From Terrabacter aerolatus (lineage in GTDB: Bacteria; Actinomycetota; Actinomycetes; Actinomycetales; Dermatophilaceae), in NCBI RefSeq assembly GCF_007991735.1, contig NZ_BJYX01000025.1, positions 1 through 47,617 of the forward strand: a stretch of DNA of 47,617 nt, written 5' to 3'. The notes beneath the pieces were generated by a model that worked only from the letters and a program-made list of their open reading frames with translations, was not told where the DNA came from and made no database searches. The position numbers were made by a program, and so were the translations under genes. Positions 9,135 through 16,864 of this stretch are shown piece after piece (positions within the stretch are counted from its first letter, which is position 1; each line of letters begins with the position of its first letter).

Positions 9135-10667
9135 ATGACGACGCCGACGATGTTTCCCCCCGGATCCGATGCGGACGCAGGCGGTCCCGGCCGATCAGGC
9201 GCAGGGGGAGCGGGCGCGGCGGGTCCGCCGGTGACACCGGCAGCCCCGGCCTCCGGGGCTCCCACGCCGACGGTGACCTTCCTGCCGCCCACCCCTCCGG
9301 GGCCGCCGGCTCCGCCGCCCCGTCGTCGCCGGTGGTGGTTCGTGGTGCTTGCCGCAGGCCTCGTCGTCGTCCTCGCCGTCGCGGGCTGGCTGCTGTGGCG
9401 CAACTGGGTGCCGTCGGCGCCCGGGTCCCCGTCCAGCCAGGCGGTCACCGCGACCTCCGTCGAGCTGCGCTGGGGCCCGTCGACGTCCGGCCCGGGAGTC
9501 GACCAGTACCTCGTCCAGCGCGACGGCGCCCAGGTCGCCGCGCTCGGCGCCACGGTCACGAGCTGGGTGGACCGCAACGTGGCGCCCAACTCGGCCTACC
9601 GCTACGTGATCGTCGGGGCGTCCGGCAGCAAGCGTTCCGCGCCCTCGGCAGAGGTCGCCGTGCGCACACTGCCCGCCATGCCGGAGGCTCTCGAGCAGAA
9701 GGGGAGCAGCGCCACGAGCGCCACGATCGGCTGGGCCGCCCCGGCGCGCGGGCCCGCACCCGAGAAGTACGTCGTCTCGCGCGACGGCACCGAGGTCGGG
9801 ACGGTTCCGGGCACGCAGACGACCTACGTGGACACCGGCCTCGAACCGGGCGGAGTCTTCAGCTACGTCGTCGTCGCGGCGACAGGCGCCAACCGCTCGC
9901 AGCCCTCGGCGGAGCTCATCGCGGTGACCCTTCCGGCGGCCCCGACCGGTCTCCGAGCCTCGAAGGTGACGACCGACGCGGCCACGGTGCAGTGGTCGCG
10001 GCCGTCCGGCCCGCAGCCGACCGGCTACGTCGTGCTCCGTGACGACACCGAGGTCCGGACCGTCTCGGGGACGACGCTGTCGTACACCGACACCGGTCTC
10101 GCCCCCGCCTCGACTCACCGCTACACCGTGCTGACCGACCTGGACGGACTCCGGTCCGACCCCTCGCCCGAGCTCGTGGTCACGCTGCGCACCCCGTCGG
10201 TCGCCAGCGGCCACCTGGACGGGTCGTGGCCGGTCGACGGCAAGGTCACCGACGTCACCGGCACCGTCACCCTCGGCGGGTCGGCGGCGAAGGGCCAGAC
10301 GTTCGGCTGGACCTGGGACTTCGCGTCCTCGTGCAAGGTCGGGCCGTGCGCGGCTGTCGTCTCCGGCGTGTTCGCCTCGCACCCGTTCTCGGTGAAGGTC
10401 ACTCCCGCCAACGGCACCTACTCGGGCTCGACCAACGTGCACATCTCGCACTGCCAGGGACTGAGCGGCACCGTCGACGTCAAGAACACGGTCCGGCTCA
10501 GTCTCACGCCCACCCGGTCGGGGCTCGTGTCGAACATCTGGTCGGTCACCTCGTGGAAGGGAACCCTCGTCCTGACGAGCCCCTACACGGCTGCCGGCAG
10601 CTCGGGGAACCTCCGGTCCTACTGTCCCGCCAACTCGCTCACCGCGTCGGTGGCGGCGACCCGCTGA
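9135..10667 (+). CDS. Membrane protein with three fibronectin type III domains and an unassigned C-terminal domain
   Basis: The 510-residue product starts with a Gly/Ala/Pro-rich cytoplasmic segment (1-62), a basic RRRR stop and one transmembrane helix (about 68-88). Three fibronectin III repeats follow outside the cell at about 93-178, 178-265 and 265-352. Each shows the A/TxVxLxW start and a Y-x-YxV strand (for example AYRYVIVGASG, VFSYVVVAATG, HRYTVLTD). The C-terminal 155 residues have no family I recognise; they contain four spaced cysteines (SSCKVGPCA, SHCQ, SYCPA) that could form disulfides. A binding or cell-wall role is plausible. It converges on the YbiU-like gene with an 18-base gap. 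Confidence 0.8.
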   Translation: MTTPTMFPPGSDADAGGPGRSGAGGAGAAGPPVTPAAPASGAPTPTVTFLPPTPPGPPAPPPRRRRWWFVVLAAGLVVVLAVAGWLLWRNWVPSAPGSPSSQAVTATSVELRWGPSTSGPGVDQYLVQRDGAQVAALGATVTSWVDRNVAPNSAYRYVIVGASGSKRSAPSAEVAVRTLPAMPEALEQKGSSATSATIGWAAPARGPAPEKYVVSRDGTEVGTVPGTQTTYVDTGLEPGGVFSYVVVAATGANRSQPSAELIAVTLPAAPTGLRASKVTTDAATVQWSRPSGPQPTGYVVLRDDTEVRTVSGTTLSYTDTGLAPASTHRYTVLTDLDGLRSDPSPELVVTLRTPSVASGHLDGSWPVDGKVTDVTGTVTLGGSAAKGQTFGWTWDFASSCKVGPCAAVVSGVFASHPFSVKVTPANGTYSGSTNVHISHCQGLSGTVDVKNTVRLSLTPTRSGLVSNIWSVTSWKGTLVLTSPYTAAGSSGNLRSYCPANSLTASVAATR

Positions 10668-10685
10668 CGAACGAGGACGGGCCCG

Positions 10686-11987
10686 TCAGTCCAGGCCGAG
10701 TCCGCGGCGCCCCGTGGCGTTGAGCTGCTGGGGCGCGAAGCGGTCGGCCCAGCCGCGCTCGTAGTGCTCCTCCGGGAAGTCGCTGGGGCTGGAACCGCTG
10801 AGGAACGCCTCACGCACGCCGGCGGCATACCGCTCGTTGCGCTCGCACCACGGCGCCGCGGGGATGTACATGACGTTGCCCCACCCCTGCTGGTCGGCGA
10901 CGGGGGCGACGCTGTGGATCATGTCGCAGTGCCACCACACGGAGTCGCCGGCCTGCACGTCGGGGATGCCGCTCAGGGCCTCGAGCAGGAGCGGGTGCCA
11001 GCGCTCGCTCGCGGGGAAGACCTGGTTGGTCGTGACGCCGCACATGTCGTCGTCGGCGACGTCGTCGAGCAGGGGCCGGAGCATGAGGTAGGCCATCGCC
11101 TCGGGGATCGGGACGGTGTGCAGGACCCCCTGGTCGTGGGCCATGTCGGACAGCGCCGTCCATCCCTGGAAGGTCCGGAAGGCGGAGCACATCGTCGTGC
11201 CGGGGTACTGCGTGCCGGCCGTGCGGTGCGCCGCGTCCCACGGGTCGTAGTCCTCGACGCTGCCGTCGAAGAGGTGGCGGAACGCGCGCTGGTACCCCTC
11301 GGTCATCCAGAGGTCGAGCGTGCCCGGGTCGCAGTGGGTTCCGAGGCCGCTCGAGTCGGCCCCCGGGGGGCGGCGACGGATGCGGTCGGGGTAGAGCGAG
11401 TCGCGCTCGGGGTCGAACCACGTGACGCCGTCGGACTCGTGCCTCCACTGGGAGTTGAGCAGCGCCTGCACGGCGGCCATCCGCTCGCTCTGGCGCGCCT
11501 CCATCTGCGCCGGCGACCAGTAGATGGGGTAGATCTCGGGCTTCGACCCGACGCTGCCGAAGAAGTCGTCCCCGGGACCCCGGTAGCTCTCGAAGAACCC
11601 GTTGCCCTCGACGTAGTCGACGATGCCGGCGTCCCACGCGAGGGCCTGCTCGCGGGGGAAGTGCCCGCGCACGACGAGGCAGCCGCGCCGACGGAGCTTG
11701 GCCAGCTGTTCGGCGCTCACGGTGCCGTTCTCGATGTCGGCGTAGTCGATGACGGGCCAGATGTCCTCGCCGCGCTCCCGGTCCGCCCGGATCTGCGCCA
11801 CGCTCTCGCCGACCCGCTGCTCGACGACCGCGAAGACCTCCTCGACGCTGCGGCCCGACGCGGCGATGCGCGCGCGGATCGCCGCCTTGACCTCGCGGAT
11901 CGCGCCGGGGAGGTCCTCGGGCGTCGTCTCCCAGTGCGGAAGGGCCGGCAGGGGGCGGTCGGTCGTGCGAGCCGGGGTGGTGGTCAT
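10686..11987 (-). CDS. YbiU-like (DUF1479) putative Fe(II)/2-oxoglutarate-dependent oxygenase
   Basis: This 433-residue protein matches the DUF1479/YbiU family, cupin-fold proteins related to 2-oxoglutarate/Fe(II) dioxygenases. Likely metal ligands are the HxD in GLGTHCDPGTLDLW (about residue 220) and a distal His in WWHCDMIHSV near residue 375. The N-terminal helical region (1-100) and the segment RGCLVVRGHFPREQALAWD are typical. The substrate is unknown. The ATG at 11987 has an AAAGGAC Shine-Dalgarno. It is divergent from a ROK sugar-type repressor, so the substrate or inducer may be carbohydrate-related; that is inference. Catalytic candidates look intact. Confidence 0.82.
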   Translation of the reverse strand: MTTTPARTTDRPLPALPHWETTPEDLPGAIREVKAAIRARIAASGRSVEEVFAVVEQRVGESVAQIRADRERGEDIWPVIDYADIENGTVSAEQLAKLRRRGCLVVRGHFPREQALAWDAGIVDYVEGNGFFESYRGPGDDFFGSVGSKPEIYPIYWSPAQMEARQSERMAAVQALLNSQWRHESDGVTWFDPERDSLYPDRIRRRPPGADSSGLGTHCDPGTLDLWMTEGYQRAFRHLFDGSVEDYDPWDAAHRTAGTQYPGTTMCSAFRTFQGWTALSDMAHDQGVLHTVPIPEAMAYLMLRPLLDDVADDDMCGVTTNQVFPASERWHPLLLEALSGIPDVQAGDSVWWHCDMIHSVAPVADQQGWGNVMYIPAAPWCERNERYAAGVREAFLSGSSPSDFPEEHYERGWADRFAPQQLNATGRRGLGLD

Positions 11988-12006
11988 GAGGTGTCCTTTG
12001 GTGAGG

Positions 12007-12066
12007 AGTCCTTACGAAGAGGAGCCTAGCGCGCCCGCGTCCATTGGGCAAGAGTCCTAACTAAGA
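12007..12066. promoter_or_regulatory. Paired direct-repeat operator candidates in the ybiU/ROK intergenic region
   Basis: AGTCCTTACGAAGA (12007-12020) and AGTCCTAACTAAGA (12053-12066) match at 12 of 14 positions and start 46 bases apart. On the minus strand a promoter for the YbiU-like gene is visible: TTGCCC (12046-12051), a 17-base spacer and TAGGCT (12023-12028). The first copy lies at its predicted start site. The second abuts its -35 and overlaps the -10 of the ROK gene, so one regulator could control both. Confidence 0.6.
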
Positions 12067-12067
12067 T
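12062..12067 (+). promoter_or_regulatory. -10 box of the ROK gene (leaderless layout)
   Basis: TAAGAT ends 6 bases before the ATG at 12074. It overlaps the second operator-like repeat, which fits autorepression. Confidence 0.5.
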
Positions 12068-12073
12068 GGCGGC

Positions 12074-13225
12074 ATGTCGTCCGCCAAGCCGAGCCTCGAG
12101 CTGCTCCGGTCCCTCACCGAGGAGCACGTCCTGCGGGCGCTCATGGACCACCCCCGCCTGACCCGGGCCGAGATCGCCGCCGTCACCGGGATCTCGAAGC
12201 CGACGATCTCCGACGGGGTGCGCCGGCTCGTCGACCTCGGCCTCGTCGTCGACACGGGCGAGTGGAGCACCGGACGTGGCCGGGCCGGCTCGTACCACGC
12301 GCTCGCGCCGGGTTGTGGCACCGCCCTCGTCGTCAGCATCACGCCCCAGGGCGTCACCGCCGAGTCGGTCGACCCCTTCGGGACCGTCGTGGCCTCGAGC
12401 GACGTCCCGCTCGACCGGAGCGCGGGTGCGTATGCCGTGACGCCGGCCCTGCGGACAGCGCTCGGTCGCGTCGTGTCGGGCTCGGGCCGACGTCTCCGTC
12501 TGGGCGTCGTCAGCGCCGCCGACCCCGTCGACCGCGACACCGGCCGCCTCGTGCACCTGCCCGACGCGCCCTTCCTCGTCGGCGACCTCGACCCACGCGC
12601 GGTGCTGGCCTCGGCCGTCGAGGGGCCGGTGCTCGTCGACAACGACGTCAACTGGGCCGCACGTGCCGAGCAGGCCGCCGGGCAGGCCGGAGCCGCAGGA
12701 GGGTCGGCGGACTTCGTCTACCTCTACCTCGACGAGGGGCTCGGGTGCGCGGTCGTCTCCGACGGCGAGGTCCGTCGCGGGCACTCCGGTCTGGCGGGGG
12801 AGATCGCCCACCTCGTGACCGAGGGCCCTGAGGGTCGGGCCGTGCGGCTGACGGAGGTCTTCGCGCGGCTGGGCCTGCGACGCCCGGGCTCGACCGCGGT
12901 GGATGTCGAGCAGGTCCGGAGCCGGTTCGCCGACGCCTCGGACGGCGACCCGACCCTCGGGGCCCTGGCAACCGCCGTCTCGGGCGTGCTCGAGGCGGTC
13001 ACCGCGCTCGCCGACCCCGAGGTGGTCGTCCTCGGTGGCGGGTGGGGTCGCGAGGCGGCCTTCGTCGACGAGCTGCGTCGCCGGTCCGCCGCCCTGCCCC
13101 GGACGGTCCCGGTCGTGCCCGCGCTGGTCGACCGCGAGCCCCAGCTGTCGGGCGCCAGGGCGGCGGCGCTCGAGCAGCTCCGGGAGCTCGTCGTCGCGAC
13201 GGTCCGCAGACCGGACCGGGTCTAG
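12074..13225 (+). CDS. ROK family transcriptional regulator
   Basis: The 383-residue protein has an N-terminal winged helix (about residues 14-66, TRAEIAAVTGISKPTISDGVRRLVDLGLV). The rest is a ROK domain with the sugar-kinase fold. DNDVNWAA near residue 195 is the usual ligand-site segment, and HSGLAGEIAHL replaces the G-x-x-G-ExGH signature. The zinc-binding CxCGxxGC motif of NagC-type ROK proteins is absent, common in actinobacterial members. It is divergent from the YbiU-like gene and probably represses it and itself. The inducer is likely a sugar or sugar phosphate by family. Confidence 0.9.
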   Translation: MSSAKPSLELLRSLTEEHVLRALMDHPRLTRAEIAAVTGISKPTISDGVRRLVDLGLVVDTGEWSTGRGRAGSYHALAPGCGTALVVSITPQGVTAESVDPFGTVVASSDVPLDRSAGAYAVTPALRTALGRVVSGSGRRLRLGVVSAADPVDRDTGRLVHLPDAPFLVGDLDPRAVLASAVEGPVLVDNDVNWAARAEQAAGQAGAAGGSADFVYLYLDEGLGCAVVSDGEVRRGHSGLAGEIAHLVTEGPEGRAVRLTEVFARLGLRRPGSTAVDVEQVRSRFADASDGDPTLGALATAVSGVLEAVTALADPEVVVLGGGWGREAAFVDELRRRSAALPRTVPVVPALVDREPQLSGARAAALEQLRELVVATVRRPDRV

Positions 13226-13332
13226 GGGCAGTCGGCCTCTCCTCAGCCCGTGGAGGGGCTGTGTGCGCGGCCGGAAAAAAGATCTGGGTGGGCTGTAACG
13301 CACGTGCCCCACCGGGCGATGGAGGAGTCAGA

Positions 13333-13370
13333 AGAGGCGCCACTCGGACCCCCGAGCGAGTGGCGCCTCT
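13333..13370. terminator. Strong hairpin between convergent genes
   Basis: A perfect 14-bp stem (AGAGGCGCCACTCG at 13333-13346 with CGAGTGGCGCCTCT at 13357-13370) closes a 10-base loop. It lies between the ROK gene and the DUF5995 gene, which converge, and probably stops transcription from both. A weaker GGTGGG/CCCACC pairing lies just before it (13287-13313). Confidence 0.8.
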
Positions 13371-13400
13371 CCTGTGTCCGCCACCCGGGCCGCGTGTCGA

Positions 13401-14165
13401 TCAGTCCGTGGGGGGCAGCACGACCCCGAAGCCGGCCACCGAGAGCCTGAGCAGCACCTGACCCGGGGCGAGCAGGTCGGCGATCCGCGCGGCGCTGAGC
13501 ACCTCCAGCTCACCGAGGCGCACGGCATACGCCTCCGGCCCCGTGGTGCGCGCCCGCTGGAGCTCCGTCGTGTTGTGCCACACCTTGGCGCGCGCCTCAC
13601 GCAGGAACCGTGTCGACGCCGCCCGGTTGAGCGGGGTCAGCAGGCGGTCGACCGCGCTCTTGCGGCTCTGGGCGCTCAGCTCGTCGTCCTCGGCCGCGAC
13701 GCGAGCCGACAGGACGGCGTCGATGCGCTCGTGGTCGCGCCGCCGCCGGTCGAGCAGGACGGGGTCCTCGAAGTCCGCGTCGCTGATGACGCCGAGAAGC
13801 GCCCGGGGCAGGTCGTAGTTGATGTGGGCGTTGATGCCGAGCAGCACCTGCCGCAAGGGCGGCAGGTCGGGCGGGGCGGCGAACGCGAGTCGCCACGGCC
13901 GCGGTGCCGGCCGGTCCGGGTCGCCGGTCAGGTCGGCCTCCAGGGCATCGAGGTAGAGGTCGGCGAAGACGACGTCCCACGCCTCCACCCAGTCGGGGTC
14001 CTCGAAGGATCCGCGCTCCACGGCATCCCCGACCGCTCGGGTCGTGCGCTCGTAGGTGGCGAGGAACGCGCGCCGGGAGGTCTGGCCCGGAGGCATCCCG
14101 TCGAGGACCGATGCCATCCGGTCGATGACGTCGGCGATCCTCCGTCCGTCCGCGGTCCCGGTCAT
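13401..14165 (-). CDS. DUF5995 family protein
   Basis: The 254-residue protein looks like DUF5995, a mostly helical family of unknown function common in actinobacteria. Features include the N-terminal helix RRIADVIDRMASVLDGMPPG, the WVEAWDVVFADLYLDAL segment and GINAHINYDLPRAL, which places His and Asn together as in the family core. A later HNTTELQRAR segment is also typical. The ATG at 14165 follows a TGAGGAGA Shine-Dalgarno; the longer frame to 14291 is rejected on that basis. It is divergent from two unknown genes and shares a 112-base promoter region with them. No signal peptide or membrane segment is seen. Confidence 0.8.
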   Translation of the reverse strand: MTGTADGRRIADVIDRMASVLDGMPPGQTSRRAFLATYERTTRAVGDAVERGSFEDPDWVEAWDVVFADLYLDALEADLTGDPDRPAPRPWRLAFAAPPDLPPLRQVLLGINAHINYDLPRALLGVISDADFEDPVLLDRRRRDHERIDAVLSARVAAEDDELSAQSRKSAVDRLLTPLNRAASTRFLREARAKVWHNTTELQRARTTGPEAYAVRLGELEVLSAARIADLLAPGQVLLRLSVAGFGVVLPPTD

Positions 14166-14198
14166 CGCGATCTCCTCACGCACGCCGCCCCTCGCACC

Positions 14199-14205
14199 TA
14201 TTCTG
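14199..14205. promoter_or_regulatory. Overlapping divergent -10 elements
   Basis: TATTCT on the plus strand (14199-14204) and CAGAAT on the minus strand (14200-14205) overlap by five bases. They may drive the unknown pair and the DUF5995 gene from one shared site. No good -35 is visible on either strand. Confidence 0.35.
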
Positions 14206-14277
14206 GAACGAGAGTCGCACGGCGTCAGGGGAATCCGGACGCCGTCGCGCGGGGGCGCTCCTGGTCGAGGAGGCCGG

Positions 14278-14877
14278 ATGAGAGCACGCACGGACGGGCC
14301 GAGGACCTTCGACGCGGTCGTCGTCGGTCAGCGCGAGACCGATGCCTGGGTGGCCTACTACCGCCACGAGTGGGTGGCGTTCCTGCGGGCATCCGTCGGC
14401 ATGGTCGCGGCCGGCTTCGGCATGAACCGCCTCGACACGGTGCGCGGTGCCGTGCTCGTGCTGCGCGCCAACCAGGCGTGGGCTCCCTTCCCGCACAACG
14501 ACCCCCAGCGTGCTCGCGAGCTGATGCGGACGTTCTACGCGCTCGTGGCGCGGGCCAGCCACCTCGCCATCGACCCGACGCGCGCTGCGGCTCTCGAGGT
14601 CGACTGGTGGCGGGTGCACCGCGAGCACCAGCACGACGGCGCCGTGACGACCGAGGACCTCGTGGCGGCGCTCGTGGCCCTCTACGCCTACGTCTACGCC
14701 GCGGACCCCGCCCTCGTGCGCCCGGCAGCCGCCTGGCGCGTCGAGGCCATGGACCTGTCCGACGAGTGGGTGCGCCGCGGCTGCTCGATGACCGACCCGC
14801 TGCTGTCCGCCGAACGGCGCGCCCTCGTCGCGTCGTATGCCGGCCTGCTCGACGCCGTCGGCCGGTCGAGGGTGTGA
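14278..14877 (+). CDS. Conserved hypothetical protein
   Basis: I do not recognise this 199-residue protein. It is soluble and helical, with DAWVAYYRHEWVAFLRASVGMVAAGFGM near the start and a middle rich in Trp and His (ALEVDWWRVHREHQHDGAVTTEDLVAALVALYAYVY). The ATG at 14278 follows GAGGAGG and is chosen over earlier codons in the same open frame. The stop lies 6 bases before the GTG of the next gene, a membrane protein, so the two form a unit and may act together. No metal-binding cluster, nucleotide loop or signal peptide is evident. Confidence 0.65.
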   Translation: MRARTDGPRTFDAVVVGQRETDAWVAYYRHEWVAFLRASVGMVAAGFGMNRLDTVRGAVLVLRANQAWAPFPHNDPQRARELMRTFYALVARASHLAIDPTRAAALEVDWWRVHREHQHDGAVTTEDLVAALVALYAYVYAADPALVRPAAAWRVEAMDLSDEWVRRGCSMTDPLLSAERRALVASYAGLLDAVGRSRV

Positions 14878-14883
14878 ACCGTC

Positions 14884-15741
14884 GTGGCCCGCGCCGGCCG
14901 GCACGTCGTGCTCCCGGTGGGGGAGCGTGACGACCGCATCCTTCCGACCACCCCGGCCCTCGCCGTCGTGCTCGTCCCGATCCTGCTCACGGCGTTCGTC
15001 ATCCTCTACGGCTTCCCCGGCGACACCGGCCGGCTCTTCGCCTGGACCATCCGTCCCGAGCTGACGCCGATGGTGCTCGCGTCGGCCTACCTCGGCGGGG
15101 CGTGGTTCTTCGTGAGGGTCGTGCACGAGAGCCGATGGGCCCGCGTCGGCGCGGGACTGCTCTCCGTGACGCTCTTCGCCGCGCTGCTCGGCGTCGCGAC
15201 GGTCATCCACTGGGACCGCTTCAACCACGGTTCGGTCGCCTTCTGGCTGTGGGCAGCCCTCTACTTCACGGCGCCGTTCCTCGTGCTCGCGGCGTGGCGG
15301 GCCAACCAGCGGGTCGCCGCCCCGCCGCGCTCCGACGACGTCCGCATCGGTCCGGTCGCGCGCGCTGTCATCGCGGCGGGTGCCGGGCTGGCCCTGGTGC
15401 AGGGGCTCGTCATGTTCTCCGTGCCGTCGGTCGTGATCCCGGTGTGGCCCTGGCAGCTGACGCCGCTCACGTGCCGTGTCGTCGGTGCCGTCTTCTGCCT
15501 GGGGAGTGCAGGGCTCGTCGTGCTCCGCGACCGGAGGTGGGTGCGGCTGAGGCTCATGGTCGAGGTCGAGGTGGTCATGCTGGTGCTCATGCTGCTCGGC
15601 ATGGTGCGGGCGCGTGGTGACCTCCACCCGGACCGGCCGCTGACCTGGCTGCTCCTCAGCGGATTCGCCGCCACCCTCGCGGCATCGCTGTGGCTGTGGC
15701 ACGCCATGGCGTCGGCCGAGCGGTCGTCCGGCGCGGTGTGA
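14884..15741 (+). CDS. Hypothetical polytopic membrane protein
   Basis: The 285-residue protein has about seven hydrophobic helices, at roughly residues 25-43, 60-77, 87-105, 118-135, 157-180, 192-210 and 215-280 (the last region probably two). Tryptophans are frequent at helix ends. I see no transporter or enzyme signature. The GTG at 14884 starts 6 bases after the preceding stop with no clear Shine-Dalgarno, which suggests translational coupling to the unknown soluble protein upstream. It is followed by a hairpin shared with the convergent methyltransferase gene. Function is unknown. Confidence 0.7.
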   Translation: MARAGRHVVLPVGERDDRILPTTPALAVVLVPILLTAFVILYGFPGDTGRLFAWTIRPELTPMVLASAYLGGAWFFVRVVHESRWARVGAGLLSVTLFAALLGVATVIHWDRFNHGSVAFWLWAALYFTAPFLVLAAWRANQRVAAPPRSDDVRIGPVARAVIAAGAGLALVQGLVMFSVPSVVIPVWPWQLTPLTCRVVGAVFCLGSAGLVVLRDRRWVRLRLMVEVEVVMLVLMLLGMVRARGDLHPDRPLTWLLLSGFAATLAASLWLWHAMASAERSSGAV

Positions 15742-15771
15742 GGCCGTCGGTGGGCAGCCGTCCCGGTGGGT

Positions 15772-15813
15772 CGAGGTGATCCCGCACGCCGCGTCGGTGC
15801 CGGGATCACCTCG
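15772..15813. terminator. Hairpin between convergent genes
   Basis: CGAGGTGATCCCG (15772-15784) and CGGGATCACCTCG (15801-15813) form a perfect 13-bp stem with a 16-base loop. It separates the membrane-protein gene from the convergent methyltransferase gene and probably terminates both. Confidence 0.72.
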
Positions 15814-15834
15814 CCCGGCGGGGTCCTCGAGGCG

Positions 15835-16677
15835 TCAGGCAGGCGTGCGGCGGGCGGTCACGAGGAGGTACTCCCACGTCATGAGGCCGTTCGAGTCCTG
15901 GTGGGCTGCCGCGAGACCGTCCAGAGCTGCGTCGAGCGCCGCCACCTTGTCCGGTTCGTCCGCGATGCCGCGGTAGGTCACGATCGTCGGGCCGTACGTG
16001 CGCTTGAAGAAGTCCCGGAAGTCCCTCGGGCGCTCGAAACGCACTGGCAGCAGGCGCTTCTCGGCCGTGAGTCCCTCGACCCGAGCGCCGAGCAGCTCGC
16101 GCACGTGCGCCTCGTCCCCCCACAGCGGCGGAGGCTGGGCGCCGGGAGGCGGCGGCGCGGCATACGGCCTCATCGCTGCGAACATCTGCCCGATGAAACC
16201 CTGCGGCATCCAGCTCGCGAGCCCGATGGTGGCGCCCGGTCGGGCGACGCGCACGAGCTCGTCGGCAGCGACCTGGTGGTGCGGCGCGAACATGACGCCG
16301 ACGCTCGACAGGACGACGTCGAAGGACGCGTCGTCGAACGGCAGCGCCTCGGCGTCGGCCTGCCGCCAGTCGAGGCGCACGCCGGCCTCGTCGGCAAGAC
16401 GGCGGCCGATGCCGAGCAGATCGGGCGAGAGGTCGCAGGCGACGACGTTCGCCCCGGCCGCGGCGGCGGGGATCGCGGCGTTGCCCGTGCCGGCGGCGAC
16501 GTCGAGGACGTCCTGTCCGGCCGTGACGCGGCACGTGTCGACGAGGACGCGGCCGAGCTCCGGGATGACCTCCCGGGCCACGGCCGCGTAGTCGCCCAGC
16601 CCCCACATGGCGACGTGGCGGGCCTTGAGCTCCGTGTCGGCGGTGCTGGCCGCCGGCGTCCGGGTGTGCGTGGTCAT
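15835..16677 (-). CDS. Class I SAM-dependent methyltransferase
   Basis: The 280-residue protein is a UbiE/Methyltransf_11-type enzyme. Motif I is VLDVAAGTGNAAIPAA (about 52-67), motif II is VVACDLSPDLL, then WRQADAEALPFDDASFDVVLSS and ELVRVARPGATIGLASW. It would move a methyl group from SAM to an unidentified small molecule. The ATG at 16677 has a GAAGGAGGG Shine-Dalgarno; a longer frame to 17082 is rejected. It is divergent from an HxlR regulator, the usual arrangement for a regulator and its target. The final 60 residues (RTYGPTIVTYRGIADEPDK) resemble those of related actinobacterial methyltransferases. Confidence 0.9.
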   Translation of the reverse strand: MTTHTRTPAASTADTELKARHVAMWGLGDYAAVAREVIPELGRVLVDTCRVTAGQDVLDVAAGTGNAAIPAAAAGANVVACDLSPDLLGIGRRLADEAGVRLDWRQADAEALPFDDASFDVVLSSVGVMFAPHHQVAADELVRVARPGATIGLASWMPQGFIGQMFAAMRPYAAPPPPGAQPPPLWGDEAHVRELLGARVEGLTAEKRLLPVRFERPRDFRDFFKRTYGPTIVTYRGIADEPDKVAALDAALDGLAAAHQDSNGLMTWEYLLVTARRTPA

Positions 16678-16778
16678 GCTGGTCCCTCCTTCGGTGACGG
16701 GCCGCCCTGCGGCCCGGAGGCCCCCCGGGCCGTCCTGTCCAGCGTCCGCCGGGCGGGGTGCACCCTCCAGTACTCGAT

Positions 16779-16797
16779 GTGGACTGACGCGGTCCAC
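16779..16797. promoter_or_regulatory. Palindrome over both divergent -35 regions (candidate HxlR operator)
   Basis: GTGGAC (16779-16784), 7 bases, then GTCCAC (16792-16797) form a perfect 6-bp inverted repeat. For the HxlR gene, CTGACG (16784-16789), 18 bases and GATACT (16808-16813) make a promoter. For the methyltransferase gene, TGGACC (16791-16796, minus strand) is a good -35. Binding here could block both promoters. Confidence 0.5.
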
Positions 16798-16864
16798 GTT
16801 CGGGACCGATACTGGGCGGTGGGCCGCAGCGCCCGAGGCTGCGGCCCCGGACCGGAGGTGGGGC

